A stretch of 5,172 bases of DNA from positions 1 through 5,172 of the forward strand of contig JABCYT010000317.1 of NCBI GenBank assembly GCA_013290035.1, given 5' to 3'. Position 1 is the stretch's first letter; each line of letters opens with the position of its first letter. Under the pieces are notes generated by a model. It worked only from the letters and a program-made list of their open reading frames with translations, did not search any database and was not told the DNA's origin. Shown here piece by piece: positions 1-5,172 of this stretch. Source of the DNA: Alphaproteobacteria bacterium. Its GTDB lineage: Bacteria > Pseudomonadota > Alphaproteobacteria > Reyranellales > Reyranellaceae. Made by a program: the position numbers and the translations under genes.

Positions 1-19
1 GGAGTGGCGCGCCCCCAGC
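1..19. repeat. Partial copy of the dispersed palindromic repeat, cut by the window edge
   Basis: These 19 bases (ggagtggcgcgcccccagc) are identical to bases 1298-1316, the outer end of the right arm of the full repeat downstream of the CoA-transferase gene. The copy has the same orientation as that right arm and is cut off by the window start, so the rest of the element should lie upstream. It ends four bases before the Shine-Dalgarno sequence of the gene starting at 35, so it lies in that gene's leader or promoter-proximal DNA. The identity is seen directly; that it belongs to a multi-copy family is inferred from two copies in about 1.3 kb. Confidence 0.8.
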
Positions 20-22
20 GAC

Positions 23-28
23 GAGGAA
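23..28 (+). promoter_or_regulatory. Ribosome binding site of the CoA-transferase gene
   Basis: GAGGAA lies six bases before the ATG at 35. This fixes that ATG as the start and leaves only about four bases between the upstream repeat copy and the ribosome binding site. Confidence 0.7.
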
Positions 29-34
29 CCGCCC

Positions 35-1228
35 ATGACCACCCTGCCCCTGTCCCACATCTCCGTCCTCGACCTCACGGCGCATCGTGCCGGGCCGACG
101 GCCGTGCGCCAGCTCGCCGACTGGGGCGCGCACGTCATCAAGATCGAGCCGCCGCCCCCGCCCTCCGATGGCGGCAAGACCGATGCGATGGGCGGCCACC
201 GCCACGGCTTCGACTTCCAGAACCTGCATCGCAACAAGAAGGCGATGACGCTCAATCTCAAGAGCAAGGAAGGCCATGCGATCTTCATGAAGCTCGCCGA
301 GAAGGCCGACGTCATCGTCGAGAACTACCGCTCCGACGTGAAGCATCGCCTCAAGGTCGACTACGACACAGTGGCCAAGATCAACCCGCGAATCGTCTAC
401 GGCTCGATCGCGGGCTTCGGCCAGAGCGGGCCCGATGCGGCGCGTCCCGGCGTCGACCAGATCGCCCAGGGCATGGGCGGGCTGATGTCGATCACCGGCG
501 AGCCCGGCCGCGGCCCGATGCGGGTCGGCATCCCGATCGCCGACCTGACCTCGGGCCTGCTGCTGGCCCAGGCCATCATCCTGGCGCTCTACAATCGCGA
601 GCGCACCGGCCGCGGCCAGTGGGTCCACACCTCGCTGCTCGAGGCGCAGATCTTCATGCTCGACTTCCAGGCCTCGCGCTGGCTGATGAAGGGCGAGGTC
701 GCCAAGCAGGCCGGCAACGACCATCCCACGGGCATTCCGACCGGCGTGTTCCCGACCAGCGACGGCCATATCAACATCGCGGCGTCGGGCGACCACATGT
801 TCAAGCGCTGCGCCACGGCGATGGGCGCGCCCGAGCTGGTCGACCATCCGGAACATGCGACGCCCAGCCTGCGCTCGCAGCATCGCAAGGCGGTCAACGA
901 GCGCATCGCCGCCGTCACCCGGACCAAGCCGTCGGCGCACTGGATCGAGGCGCTCAACAAGGCGGGCGTGCCGTGCGGGCCGATCAACACCATCGACCAG
1001 ACCTTCGCCGAGCCGCAGGTCAAGCATCTCGGCATCGCCCGGGCGGTCAAGCATCCCAAGCTGGGCGACATCAAGGTGGTCGGCCAGCCGATCAACCTTT
1101 CGGACGCGCCGCAGCCCAAGGAGCTCCGCCCCACGCCCGAGCTCGGCGAGCACACCGACGAGGTGCTGGCCAGCCTGGGCTACGACCGCACGGCGATCGA
1201 CGCGCTCAAGGCCGGCGGCGTGATCTAG
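35..1228 (+). CDS. CaiB/BaiF family (class III) CoA-transferase
   Basis: A 397-residue cytoplasmic enzyme expected to move coenzyme A between carboxylic acids (acyl-CoA plus acid), through enzyme-bound anhydride and thioester intermediates as known for formyl-CoA transferase. Family marks are visible: an N-terminal LDLT...AGP segment followed by LADWGAHVIKIEPP (residues 12-42), NLHRNKK (63-69), DVIVENYR (92-99), YGSIAGFGQSGP (122-133) and GIPIADLTSG (165-174). Asp170 in the last motif matches the catalytic aspartate of the family (Asp169 in formyl-CoA transferase). The length is normal and the ALKAGGVI end is a typical family C-terminus, so the gene looks intact. The start is supported by GAGGAA six bases upstream. 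It is convergent with the hydrolase gene, and palindromic repeat sequence lies on both sides. The substrate (formyl-, succinyl-, carnitinyl- or another CoA) cannot be assigned, and sequence names such as Frc or CaiB would be over-precise. Confidence 0.93.
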   Translation: MTTLPLSHISVLDLTAHRAGPTAVRQLADWGAHVIKIEPPPPPSDGGKTDAMGGHRHGFDFQNLHRNKKAMTLNLKSKEGHAIFMKLAEKADVIVENYRSDVKHRLKVDYDTVAKINPRIVYGSIAGFGQSGPDAARPGVDQIAQGMGGLMSITGEPGRGPMRVGIPIADLTSGLLLAQAIILALYNRERTGRGQWVHTSLLEAQIFMLDFQASRWLMKGEVAKQAGNDHPTGIPTGVFPTSDGHINIAASGDHMFKRCATAMGAPELVDHPEHATPSLRSQHRKAVNERIAAVTRTKPSAHWIEALNKAGVPCGPINTIDQTFAEPQVKHLGIARAVKHPKLGDIKVVGQPINLSDAPQPKELRPTPELGEHTDEVLASLGYDRTAIDALKAGGVI

Positions 1229-1316
1229 CTGGGGGCGCGCCACTCCAGTGGCGCGTCATGGTCTTCTGGACCAAAGAGCATGACAAGACGCGCCACTGGA
1301 GTGGCGCGCCCCCAGC
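1228..1316. repeat. 89-bp nested palindromic element (REP/MITE-like)
   Basis: The outer 30 bases (1228-1257) are an exact reverse complement of 1287-1316. Each arm is itself a hairpin: cgcgccact at 1236-1244 pairs with agtggcgcg at 1247-1255 across two bases, and likewise 1289-1297 with 1300-1308. The centre adds a further pair, 1257-1265 with 1274-1282 (nine positions, one mismatch). The element can therefore fold as one long hairpin or as two short ones, like a REP doublet. It has no credible coding capacity and no obvious target-site duplication. It begins on the last base of the CoA-transferase stop codon and ends 32 bp before the convergent hydrolase stop codon, so it could act as a bidirectional transcript end or mRNA stabiliser. 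No T-tract follows, so a classical intrinsic terminator is not shown. An outer-end copy occurs at 1-19. Confidence 0.88.
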
Positions 1317-1348
1317 AAAGATGTTCATCCATCCAATCGGGATACGCT

Positions 1349-2131
1349 CTACCGCCGCAAAAACTCGCGCAACGCCCGCAGGAACGCCACCGGGTGCTCG
1401 ACCTGGGGCAGATGGCCGGCCGACGGAATCGTCACCAGTCTGTAGTCGTTGAGCGACGGCGCCATCTGCCGCGCGCCGCGCTTGTCGAGCACGGGCAAGC
1501 GGTCGGCCTCGCCCCAGATCAGCAAGGTGCGAACCTGCGGCGCCGGGCACGCCGATTCGGCCAGCAGGATATCGAGAACCGCATCGACCTCGGCGGGCGA
1601 GAAGCGATCGAGCGCGCTCACGATCGCGGCCGGCGCGTTGCGCCGGTCATGGAACGCCGTCGTCAACGCCTCGCTGCCGTAGATGCTGCGCAGGAAGTGC
1701 GACCGCACCATGCGGCGCAGGCTGGTGTGGGCCGCCATCCAGCGCACCCCGCGGTTATAGGTCGGCGGCGGATAGCCGTTCACCATGACCAGGCCGCGGC
1801 AGCGTTCGGGATATTGCGACGCGAAGCGCCAGGCGATGGTGGCGCCGAGCGAATTGCCGACGATGGTGGCGCGGTCTATCGCCAAGGCGTCGAGCAGCGC
1901 TTCCAGCCACGCGGCATAGGCGCCGAAGCTCGCCAGCAACTCGCCCGGCACGCCGATGCCCGGCAGGTCGGGCGCCACGATCAGGTGCGAGCGCTCGAGC
2001 TCGCCGGTCACCGTCGACCAATAGGCCTCGGCGCCCGCCCAGCCGCCATGCAGCAGCACGATTGCCTCGCCGCTGCCGCCGGTCCAGACTCGCGCCGGGC
2101 GCTGGCCGAGCGGGATTGCCTTTGCTTCCAA
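1349..2131 (-). CDS. Alpha/beta-hydrolase fold protein (TTG start)
   Basis: A 260-residue cytoplasmic serine hydrolase of the alpha/beta fold, probably an esterase or a C-C or lactone-cleaving hydrolase. The oxyanion region is LLHGGWAG (residues 26-33) and the nucleophile elbow is VGNSLGA (91-97) with Ser94. The acid is Asp210 in LLIWGEADRLP, and the base is His240 in IPSAGHLPQVEHP. A cap region fills roughly residues 120-195. The full catalytic triad and length fit the family. The open frame extends far upstream, but homology begins near the TTG at 2131, which has GAAGG six bases before it; no ATG or GTG lies closer in frame. The upstream extension runs antisense through the SDR gene and is not credible as protein. 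It converges on the CoA-transferase and diverges from the SDR gene 40 bp away. There is no signal peptide. The substrate is unknown; the GNSLG elbow resembles meta-cleavage-type hydrolases but is not specific. Confidence 0.88.
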   Translation of the reverse strand: MEAKAIPLGQRPARVWTGGSGEAIVLLHGGWAGAEAYWSTVTGELERSHLIVAPDLPGIGVPGELLASFGAYAAWLEALLDALAIDRATIVGNSLGATIAWRFASQYPERCRGLVMVNGYPPPTYNRGVRWMAAHTSLRRMVRSHFLRSIYGSEALTTAFHDRRNAPAAIVSALDRFSPAEVDAVLDILLAESACPAPQVRTLLIWGEADRLPVLDKRGARQMAPSLNDYRLVTIPSAGHLPQVEHPVAFLRALREFLRR

Positions 2132-2171
2132 GTGACGCCTTCGTGAATGAATTGCCGCGGGAGAATAGAAG
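2132..2171. promoter_or_regulatory. Divergent intergenic region between hydrolase and SDR genes
   Basis: Only 40 bp separate the inferred start codons of the two divergent genes, and both ribosome binding sites lie within it (minus-strand GAAGG at 2143-2139; plus-strand GGGAG at 2159-2163, eight bases before the ATG). At least one promoter must therefore overlap a coding region, or be a leaderless or overlapping divergent pair. I could not see convincing -35/-10 boxes or an operator palindrome, so only the location is supported. Confidence 0.35.
2139..2143 (-). promoter_or_regulatory. Ribosome binding site deciding the TTG start of the hydrolase
   Basis: On the minus strand GAAGG is followed by six bases and then TTG (2131-2129). 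The codons downstream give MEAKAIPLGQRP and run straight into the hydrolase fold, so this rare start is preferred over a distant ATG that would lie inside the divergent gene. Confidence 0.6.
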
Positions 2172-2915
2172 ATGGCGTCGCGCAGGACAGCCTTGATCAC
2201 CGGCGGCGGCCGCAATATCGGCCGCGCCTGCGTCCTCGGCCTGGCCGAGGACGGCTTCGACGTCGTCCTCAACGGCTCGAGCGACCGCGTGGCCTGCGAG
2301 AAGGTCGCCCAGGAAGCCCAGAAGCTCGGCGCCAGGACGCTGGTCGTCATGGGCGACGTCGGCCAGGCCGAGGACTGCCGGCGCATCGCCGATGCGGCGA
2401 TCCAGCAGTTCGGCGCAGTCGACGTGCTGATCAACAATGCGGCGCTGCGTCCCAACAAGCCGTTTCTCGAGATGAGCGAGGCCGAGTGGCGCCGCATCAT
2501 TTCGGTCGACCTCGATGCCGCGGTGTGGCTGTCGCGCGCCTGCCTGCCCGGCATGCTGAACAAGGGCTGGGGCCGCATCGTCAATTTCACCGGCATGAAC
2601 GCCATTCACGGCCATGCCGGCCGCACGCCGGTATCGGTCGCCAAGCACGGCGTGTGGGGCCTCACCAAGGCGCTGGCCATGGAGTTCGGGCCCAAGAGCA
2701 TCACGACCAACGCCATCTCGCCCGGCCCGATCGCGCCCGACACCCCGGAGGCCAACGCCTCCTCGCAGGCCCGCGCGCAGACGGTGGCCAGGGTGCCGCT
2801 CGGCCGCATGGGCACCCCGGTCGAGGTCGCGGCCGCGGCGCGGCTGCTGGTCTCCGAGGCCGGTGCCTACATCAACGGCCAGATGATCCAGGTCAACGGC
2901 GGCGCGGAGACCTGA
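2172..2915 (+). CDS. SDR-family (short-chain dehydrogenase/reductase) protein with atypical active site
   Basis: A 247-residue Rossmann-fold protein of classical SDR length. Fold motifs are clear: the dinucleotide-binding TGGGRNIG (residues 10-17), GDV (61-63), NNAA (88-91), SPGPI (183-187) and the C-terminal INGQMIQVNGG (234-244). The catalytic tetrad (Asn-Ser-Tyr-Lys) is largely missing. Lys158 is present in VSVAK, but the Tyr position is Val154 (codon gta), the Ser position is Gly141 (preceded by Thr140), and the Asn position is Asp113. The reading frame is smooth on both sides, so this is not an obvious frameshift. It may bind NAD(P) and act through other residues, belong to an SDR subfamily with a changed site, or have a non-oxidoreductase role. 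The start at 2172 has GGGAG eight bases upstream. It is divergent from the hydrolase and 89 bp upstream of the cupin gene. Family confidence is high; a redox reaction is uncertain. Confidence 0.92.
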   Translation: MASRRTALITGGGRNIGRACVLGLAEDGFDVVLNGSSDRVACEKVAQEAQKLGARTLVVMGDVGQAEDCRRIADAAIQQFGAVDVLINNAALRPNKPFLEMSEAEWRRIISVDLDAAVWLSRACLPGMLNKGWGRIVNFTGMNAIHGHAGRTPVSVAKHGVWGLTKALAMEFGPKSITTNAISPGPIAPDTPEANASSQARAQTVARVPLGRMGTPVEVAAAARLLVSEAGAYINGQMIQVNGGAET

Positions 2916-2993
2916 CGGGGCGAGCGCGTGTCCTCATCCCGTGCAGCCTCAGGTTCCCCTGGGCGCTCGGACGGACTAGGCTCCGACGGCAGC

Positions 2994-3000
2994 AGGAGGT
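2994..3000 (+). promoter_or_regulatory. Strong ribosome binding site of the cupin gene
   Basis: AGGAGGT is a near-perfect Shine-Dalgarno sequence, four bases before the ATG at 3005. It picks this ATG out of a much longer open frame that begins at 2147 and merely shadows the SDR gene in another frame. Confidence 0.8.
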
Positions 3001-3004
3001 CGAC

Positions 3005-3391
3005 ATGCCGGTGGTGAAGAACGAGGAAGCCCAGGAGATCCCGTGGCGCCCGGGCTATCGTAACTATGTTCTTGCCGGCCGGGCGCAGGGCGTTGCCGTA
3101 AGCTCGAGCATGGGCGTCCTGGAACAAGGGGCTGGGGCACCGTTGCACTACCACGAGGAAGTCGATGAGGTGATCGTGGTCGTCGAAGGAATGCTCGACG
3201 TGCGCATCGGCGACGAGCGCCTCCTCGTCGGCAAAAACCAGACCATCTCGATTCCCGCTCGCACGCCACACGCCTTCACCGTGGTCAGCCCCGAAGGGGC
3301 GCGCTTCATCGCCTTTCTTCCCAGGCAGGGCGCGCACATGGCGACCAAGTATCTCGAGGGCGGGCCGCCTGCGGGCGCCGACCTGAAGTAG
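3005..3391 (+). CDS. Small single-domain cupin protein
   Basis: A 128-residue cytoplasmic cupin (single beta-barrel), likely binding a divalent metal. Cupin motif 1 is complete: Gly42, His48-x-His50, Glu55 and Gly62 with canonical spacing. Motif 2 is recognisable as Gly76, Pro84 and His89, lacking only the usual terminal Asn. His48, His50, Glu55 and His89 would form the metal site. Single-domain cupins of this size include dioxygenases, isomerases, sugar-binding and stress proteins, so no reaction can be assigned. The start is set by AGGAGGT just upstream. It lies 89 bp after the SDR stop codon and 39 bp before the likely start of the next gene, in the same direction, consistent with one transcript or with a promoter of its own in the 89-bp gap. 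There is no signal peptide. Confidence 0.9.
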   Translation: MPVVKNEEAQEIPWRPGYRNYVLAGRAQGVAVSSSMGVLEQGAGAPLHYHEEVDEVIVVVEGMLDVRIGDERLLVGKNQTISIPARTPHAFTVVSPEGARFIAFLPRQGAHMATKYLEGGPPAGADLK

Positions 3392-3420
3392 AGAACGCGT
3401 TCGATGGCAATCGCCTCATC

Positions 3421-3426
3421 GGGAGG
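3421..3426 (+). promoter_or_regulatory. Ribosome binding site favouring the 3431 start of the ABM-like gene
   Basis: GGGAGG lies four bases before the ATG at 3431. An in-frame ATG at 3404 has only a weak upstream match (GAGAA), and would add nine residues before the twin-arginine motif. The downstream start is therefore preferred. Confidence 0.65.
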
Positions 3427-3430
3427 GCGC

Positions 3431-4150
3431 ATGGTCGATCGTCGTCAGGTCCTTGTGGGCGCCGCCGGTGCTGTGGGCATGCTGGCGGTCGGGGCCGTGG
3501 CGCAGACGCCGCCCGCCCCTGCCGCGGCACCGCCGGAGGCGCCGTACGCGGTCACCTATATCGAAGTCGAGCCGGCCCAGGCCGACGCCGCGCGCCGCCT
3601 GCTGGCGCACCACCGCGATGCGCTCGAGAACAAGGGGGCGCTCGAGTTCGCCGTCTTCGAGCAGATCGGGCGACCCAACCACTTCGCCATCGTCGAGCAG
3701 TGGCCGAGCGCCAAGGCGCGCGAGGACAATGCCGCCTCTGCCGCGAGCCGGGAATTTCGCGCGGCCCTGGCGCCGCTCCTGATCGCGCCCTACGACGAGC
3801 GTCCGCACTTTGCCCTGTCGACCGGCGCCCCGTCGGCTGGAACCGGGGCGGCGGCGCCCGCCGCCGTTTACGTCGTCACCCACGTCGACTTCGTGCCGAC
3901 GAAGCGCGACGAGGGTGTCGCCGAAACGCGCAAGCTCGCCGAAGCCAGTCGCGGTACGGCCGGCAACCTCCGCTTCGATGCGTTGGTGCAGGCGAGCCGG
4001 CCGAACCACCTGACGCTGGTCGAGGCCTGGACGGACGCGCCGGCCCAGGCGGCGCATAGCGCCACCAGCCCCACCCGCTCGTTCCGCACCGCACTCGGGC
4101 CAATGGGCGGCGCGCTTTACGACGAGCGGCTCTACACGCTGCTGAAATAA
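3431..4150 (+). CDS. Exported protein with two tandem ABM-like (dimeric alpha+beta barrel) domains
   Basis: 239 residues from the preferred start. The N-terminus MVDRRQVLVGAAG followed by a hydrophobic stretch and AVA-Q (likely cleavage after Ala24) looks like a twin-arginine or Sec signal peptide, followed by a Pro/Ala-rich linker. Two related domains follow, at about residues 39-127 and 147-238. Both begin YxVTxxxxxP, contain RPNH followed by VE-x-W (81-91 and 190-200), and end with a YDER element (121-124 and 230-233). This pattern fits the antibiotic biosynthesis monooxygenase (ABM)/quinol monooxygenase-like fold, which normally works as a dimer of single domains, so this tandem protein may form the barrel within one chain. 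Whether it is an oxygenase, a ligand-binding protein or only a structural relative is unknown. It is 14 bp upstream of the TRAP receptor gene, also exported, suggesting joint periplasmic function. An alternative start is ATG 3404 (248 residues). Confidence 0.82.
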   Translation: MVDRRQVLVGAAGAVGMLAVGAVAQTPPAPAAAPPEAPYAVTYIEVEPAQADAARRLLAHHRDALENKGALEFAVFEQIGRPNHFAIVEQWPSAKAREDNAASAASREFRAALAPLLIAPYDERPHFALSTGAPSAGTGAAAPAAVYVVTHVDFVPTKRDEGVAETRKLAEASRGTAGNLRFDALVQASRPNHLTLVEAWTDAPAQAAHSATSPTRSFRTALGPMGGALYDERLYTLLK

Positions 4151-4164
4151 GGTGCGGCGCGACC

Positions 4165-5172
4165 ATGCCCGCCGCCTTGTCCCGCCGCAGGCTTCTCGCC
4201 CGCAGCGCCGCCCTCGTCCCGGGCGGCCTTTTCGTGCGTCCGGCGTTGGCCGCTGACTACAAGTTCCGCCAGTTCCACAACCAGGCGGCCTCGAGCCCGC
4301 TGCATCGGCGCCTGGTCGAGATGTGGTCGGCGATCGGCGCCGAGACCAACGGCCGCGTCGTGGCCGAGGTGTTCGCCGAGAATGCCGGCATTGCCGGCTC
4401 CGATCCGGCGGCGCTCAAGATGCTGATCTCGGGCGAACTCGACTTCTTCACGTTGATGGGCGGCATCCTGGGGCAGGCGGTGCCGGTCGCCGAGGTGCAG
4501 CAGGTTCCCTTTGCCTTCCGGACGGCGGCCGAGGCGCACGAAGCGGCCGACGGCGCGCTGGGCGCCTACCTGCGCGAGGAGATGGCGGCCAAGGGCATTC
4601 ATGGCTTCCCGGTCGGCGCGTTCGACAACGGCATGCGGCAGACCTCCTCGACCCGCCGGCCGATCACGGCGCCGAAGGATTTCGAGGGCCTCAGGATCCG
4701 CCTGCCGGCGGGCCAGATGTTCACCGACACCTTCAGGGCGCTGGGCGCCGAACCGGTCACGATCAACGTCAACGGCATCTATGAGGCGCTGAAGAGCGGC
4801 AAGGTCGATGCGCAGGAGAACCCGCTGGCCGTGAACGAGGTCTTCAAGCTGTACGAAGTGCAGAAGCATCTGGCCATGACGAACCACATGTGGTCGGGTT
4901 TCAATCTGATGGCCAACGGCCAGTTGTGGCGAAAGCTGCCGGAAGACATCCAGGCCACGATCGAGCGCAATGCGGCCCGGTTCGTGCGCGCCCAGCGCGA
5001 CGATCAAGGCCGCTTCAACGCCGGCTTGCGCACGACCCTGGCCGAGCGCGGCATGATCTTCAACGAGGTCGACCAGGCCCCGTTCCGCGCCCGCATGACC
5101 CCGCTCTATGCCGCGTGGCGCGAGAAGCTCGGCAGCAAATGCTGGACCCTGCTCGAAGGCCACGTCGGCAGG
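4165..5172 (+). CDS. dctP: TRAP transporter solute-binding protein, DctP family (3' end beyond window)
   Basis: The reading frame stays open from ATG 4165 to the window end (336 codons, no stop), already about the full length of the family (roughly 320-340), so only a few residues should be missing. The N-terminus SRRRLLARSAALVPGG with cleavage after PALA (near residue 29) is a twin-arginine signal, giving a periplasmic receptor. Family marks include NGRVVAEVF (62-70), ISGELDF (88-94), GMRQTSS with Arg158, FEGLRIRLPAG with Arg179 (the arginine that usually binds the substrate carboxylate), YEALKSGKVDAQENP with Asn219, and LWRKLPEDIQ. It would deliver an organic acid to a DctQ/DctM membrane pair, expected downstream but not in this window. 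The start follows the previous stop codon by 14 bp; AAGG overlaps that stop, a long spacing and weak ribosome binding site. The symbol is a family-level label; the ligand is unknown. Confidence 0.9.
   Translation, partial: MPAALSRRRLLARSAALVPGGLFVRPALAADYKFRQFHNQAASSPLHRRLVEMWSAIGAETNGRVVAEVFAENAGIAGSDPAALKMLISGELDFFTLMGGILGQAVPVAEVQQVPFAFRTAAEAHEAADGALGAYLREEMAAKGIHGFPVGAFDNGMRQTSSTRRPITAPKDFEGLRIRLPAGQMFTDTFRALGAEPVTINVNGIYEALKSGKVDAQENPLAVNEVFKLYEVQKHLAMTNHMWSGFNLMANGQLWRKLPEDIQATIERNAARFVRAQRDDQGRFNAGLRTTLAERGMIFNEVDQAPFRARMTPLYAAWREKLGSKCWTLLEGHVGR

Noticed and set aside
4..1452. A 482-codon plus-strand open frame overlapping the CoA-transferase in another frame
   Set aside because: Its translation is Arg/Ala/Gly/Pro-rich with no recognisable domain, and it reads through the palindromic repeat. 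It is a high-GC shadow of the intact CoA-transferase gene.
1206..1550. A 114-codon minus-strand open frame spanning the palindrome
   Set aside because: It is built from the repeat (the inverted arms give GGAPLQWR on both strands) and from antisense of the hydrolase 3' end. It has no good ribosome binding site or domain.
2132..2605. N-terminal extension of the hydrolase to an ATG at 2605, giving 418 residues
   Set aside because: The extra 158 residues are antisense to the SDR gene, look unlike protein of the family, and the hydrolase fold begins only after the TTG at 2131.
2589..2645. Frameshift as the reason for the missing SDR catalytic Tyr
   Set aside because: An out-of-frame tat lies next to the Val154 codon, but the residues on both sides (RIVNF before, KHGVWGLTKALA after) are in the same frame and family-like, so no frameshift is needed.
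2947..2966. Weak hairpin in the SDR-cupin gap as an intrinsic terminator
   Set aside because: The stem is only about six pairs including a G-U pair, and no T-tract follows. Such short stems are expected by chance in GC-rich DNA.
2147..3004. Fusion of an upstream segment to the cupin in one 414-codon frame
   Set aside because: The upstream part is a frame-shifted shadow of the SDR gene, and a near-perfect Shine-Dalgarno sequence sits right before the cupin ATG at 3005.
4132..5163. A 343-codon minus-strand open frame opposite the TRAP receptor gene
   Set aside because: Low-complexity Arg/Ala/Gly/His-rich translation with no family motif. The opposite strand encodes a DctP protein with clear conserved residues, so this is an antisense shadow.

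Overview
The window looks like chromosomal DNA from a GC-rich bacterium. Codons end overwhelmingly in G or C. A CaiB/BaiF CoA-transferase, SDR and alpha/beta-hydrolase sit beside a Tat-exported TRAP substrate-binding protein, which is typical of soil or freshwater Alphaproteobacteria (Reyranella/Bradyrhizobium-like). The genus is an inference from gene content and style; no rRNA or other marker is present.

Layout, left to right. A partial copy of a palindromic repeat (1-19) lies just before the ribosome binding site of a complete CaiB/BaiF CoA-transferase gene (35-1228, +). A full 89-bp copy of the repeat (1228-1316) begins on the last base of that gene's stop codon. It fills most of the gap to a convergent alpha/beta-hydrolase gene (1349-2131, -), which appears to use a TTG start. 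A 40-bp divergent gap separates the hydrolase from four co-directional plus-strand genes: an SDR-family protein (2172-2915), a small single-domain cupin (3005-3391), an exported protein with two ABM-like (dimeric alpha+beta barrel) domains (3431-4150), and a TRAP transporter solute receptor of the DctP family (4165 to beyond the window end). No tRNA, rRNA, CRISPR array or transposase was seen.

How the genes may work together. The last three plus-strand genes are closely spaced (39 and 14 bp), and the SDR lies 89 bp ahead of the cupin, so an operon is plausible. Both the ABM-like protein and the TRAP receptor start with twin-arginine-type signal peptides, so a periplasmic capture/processing step may feed small organic acids to cytoplasmic enzymes (SDR, cupin, and perhaps the hydrolase and CoA-transferase). 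The substrate cannot be read from the sequence.

The most notable points are the nested-palindrome repeat on both sides of the CoA-transferase gene, an SDR in which three of the four classical catalytic residues are replaced although the fold motifs are intact, and the exported tandem ABM-like protein next to a TRAP receptor. I do not see clear evidence of a wholly new defence or mobile system.
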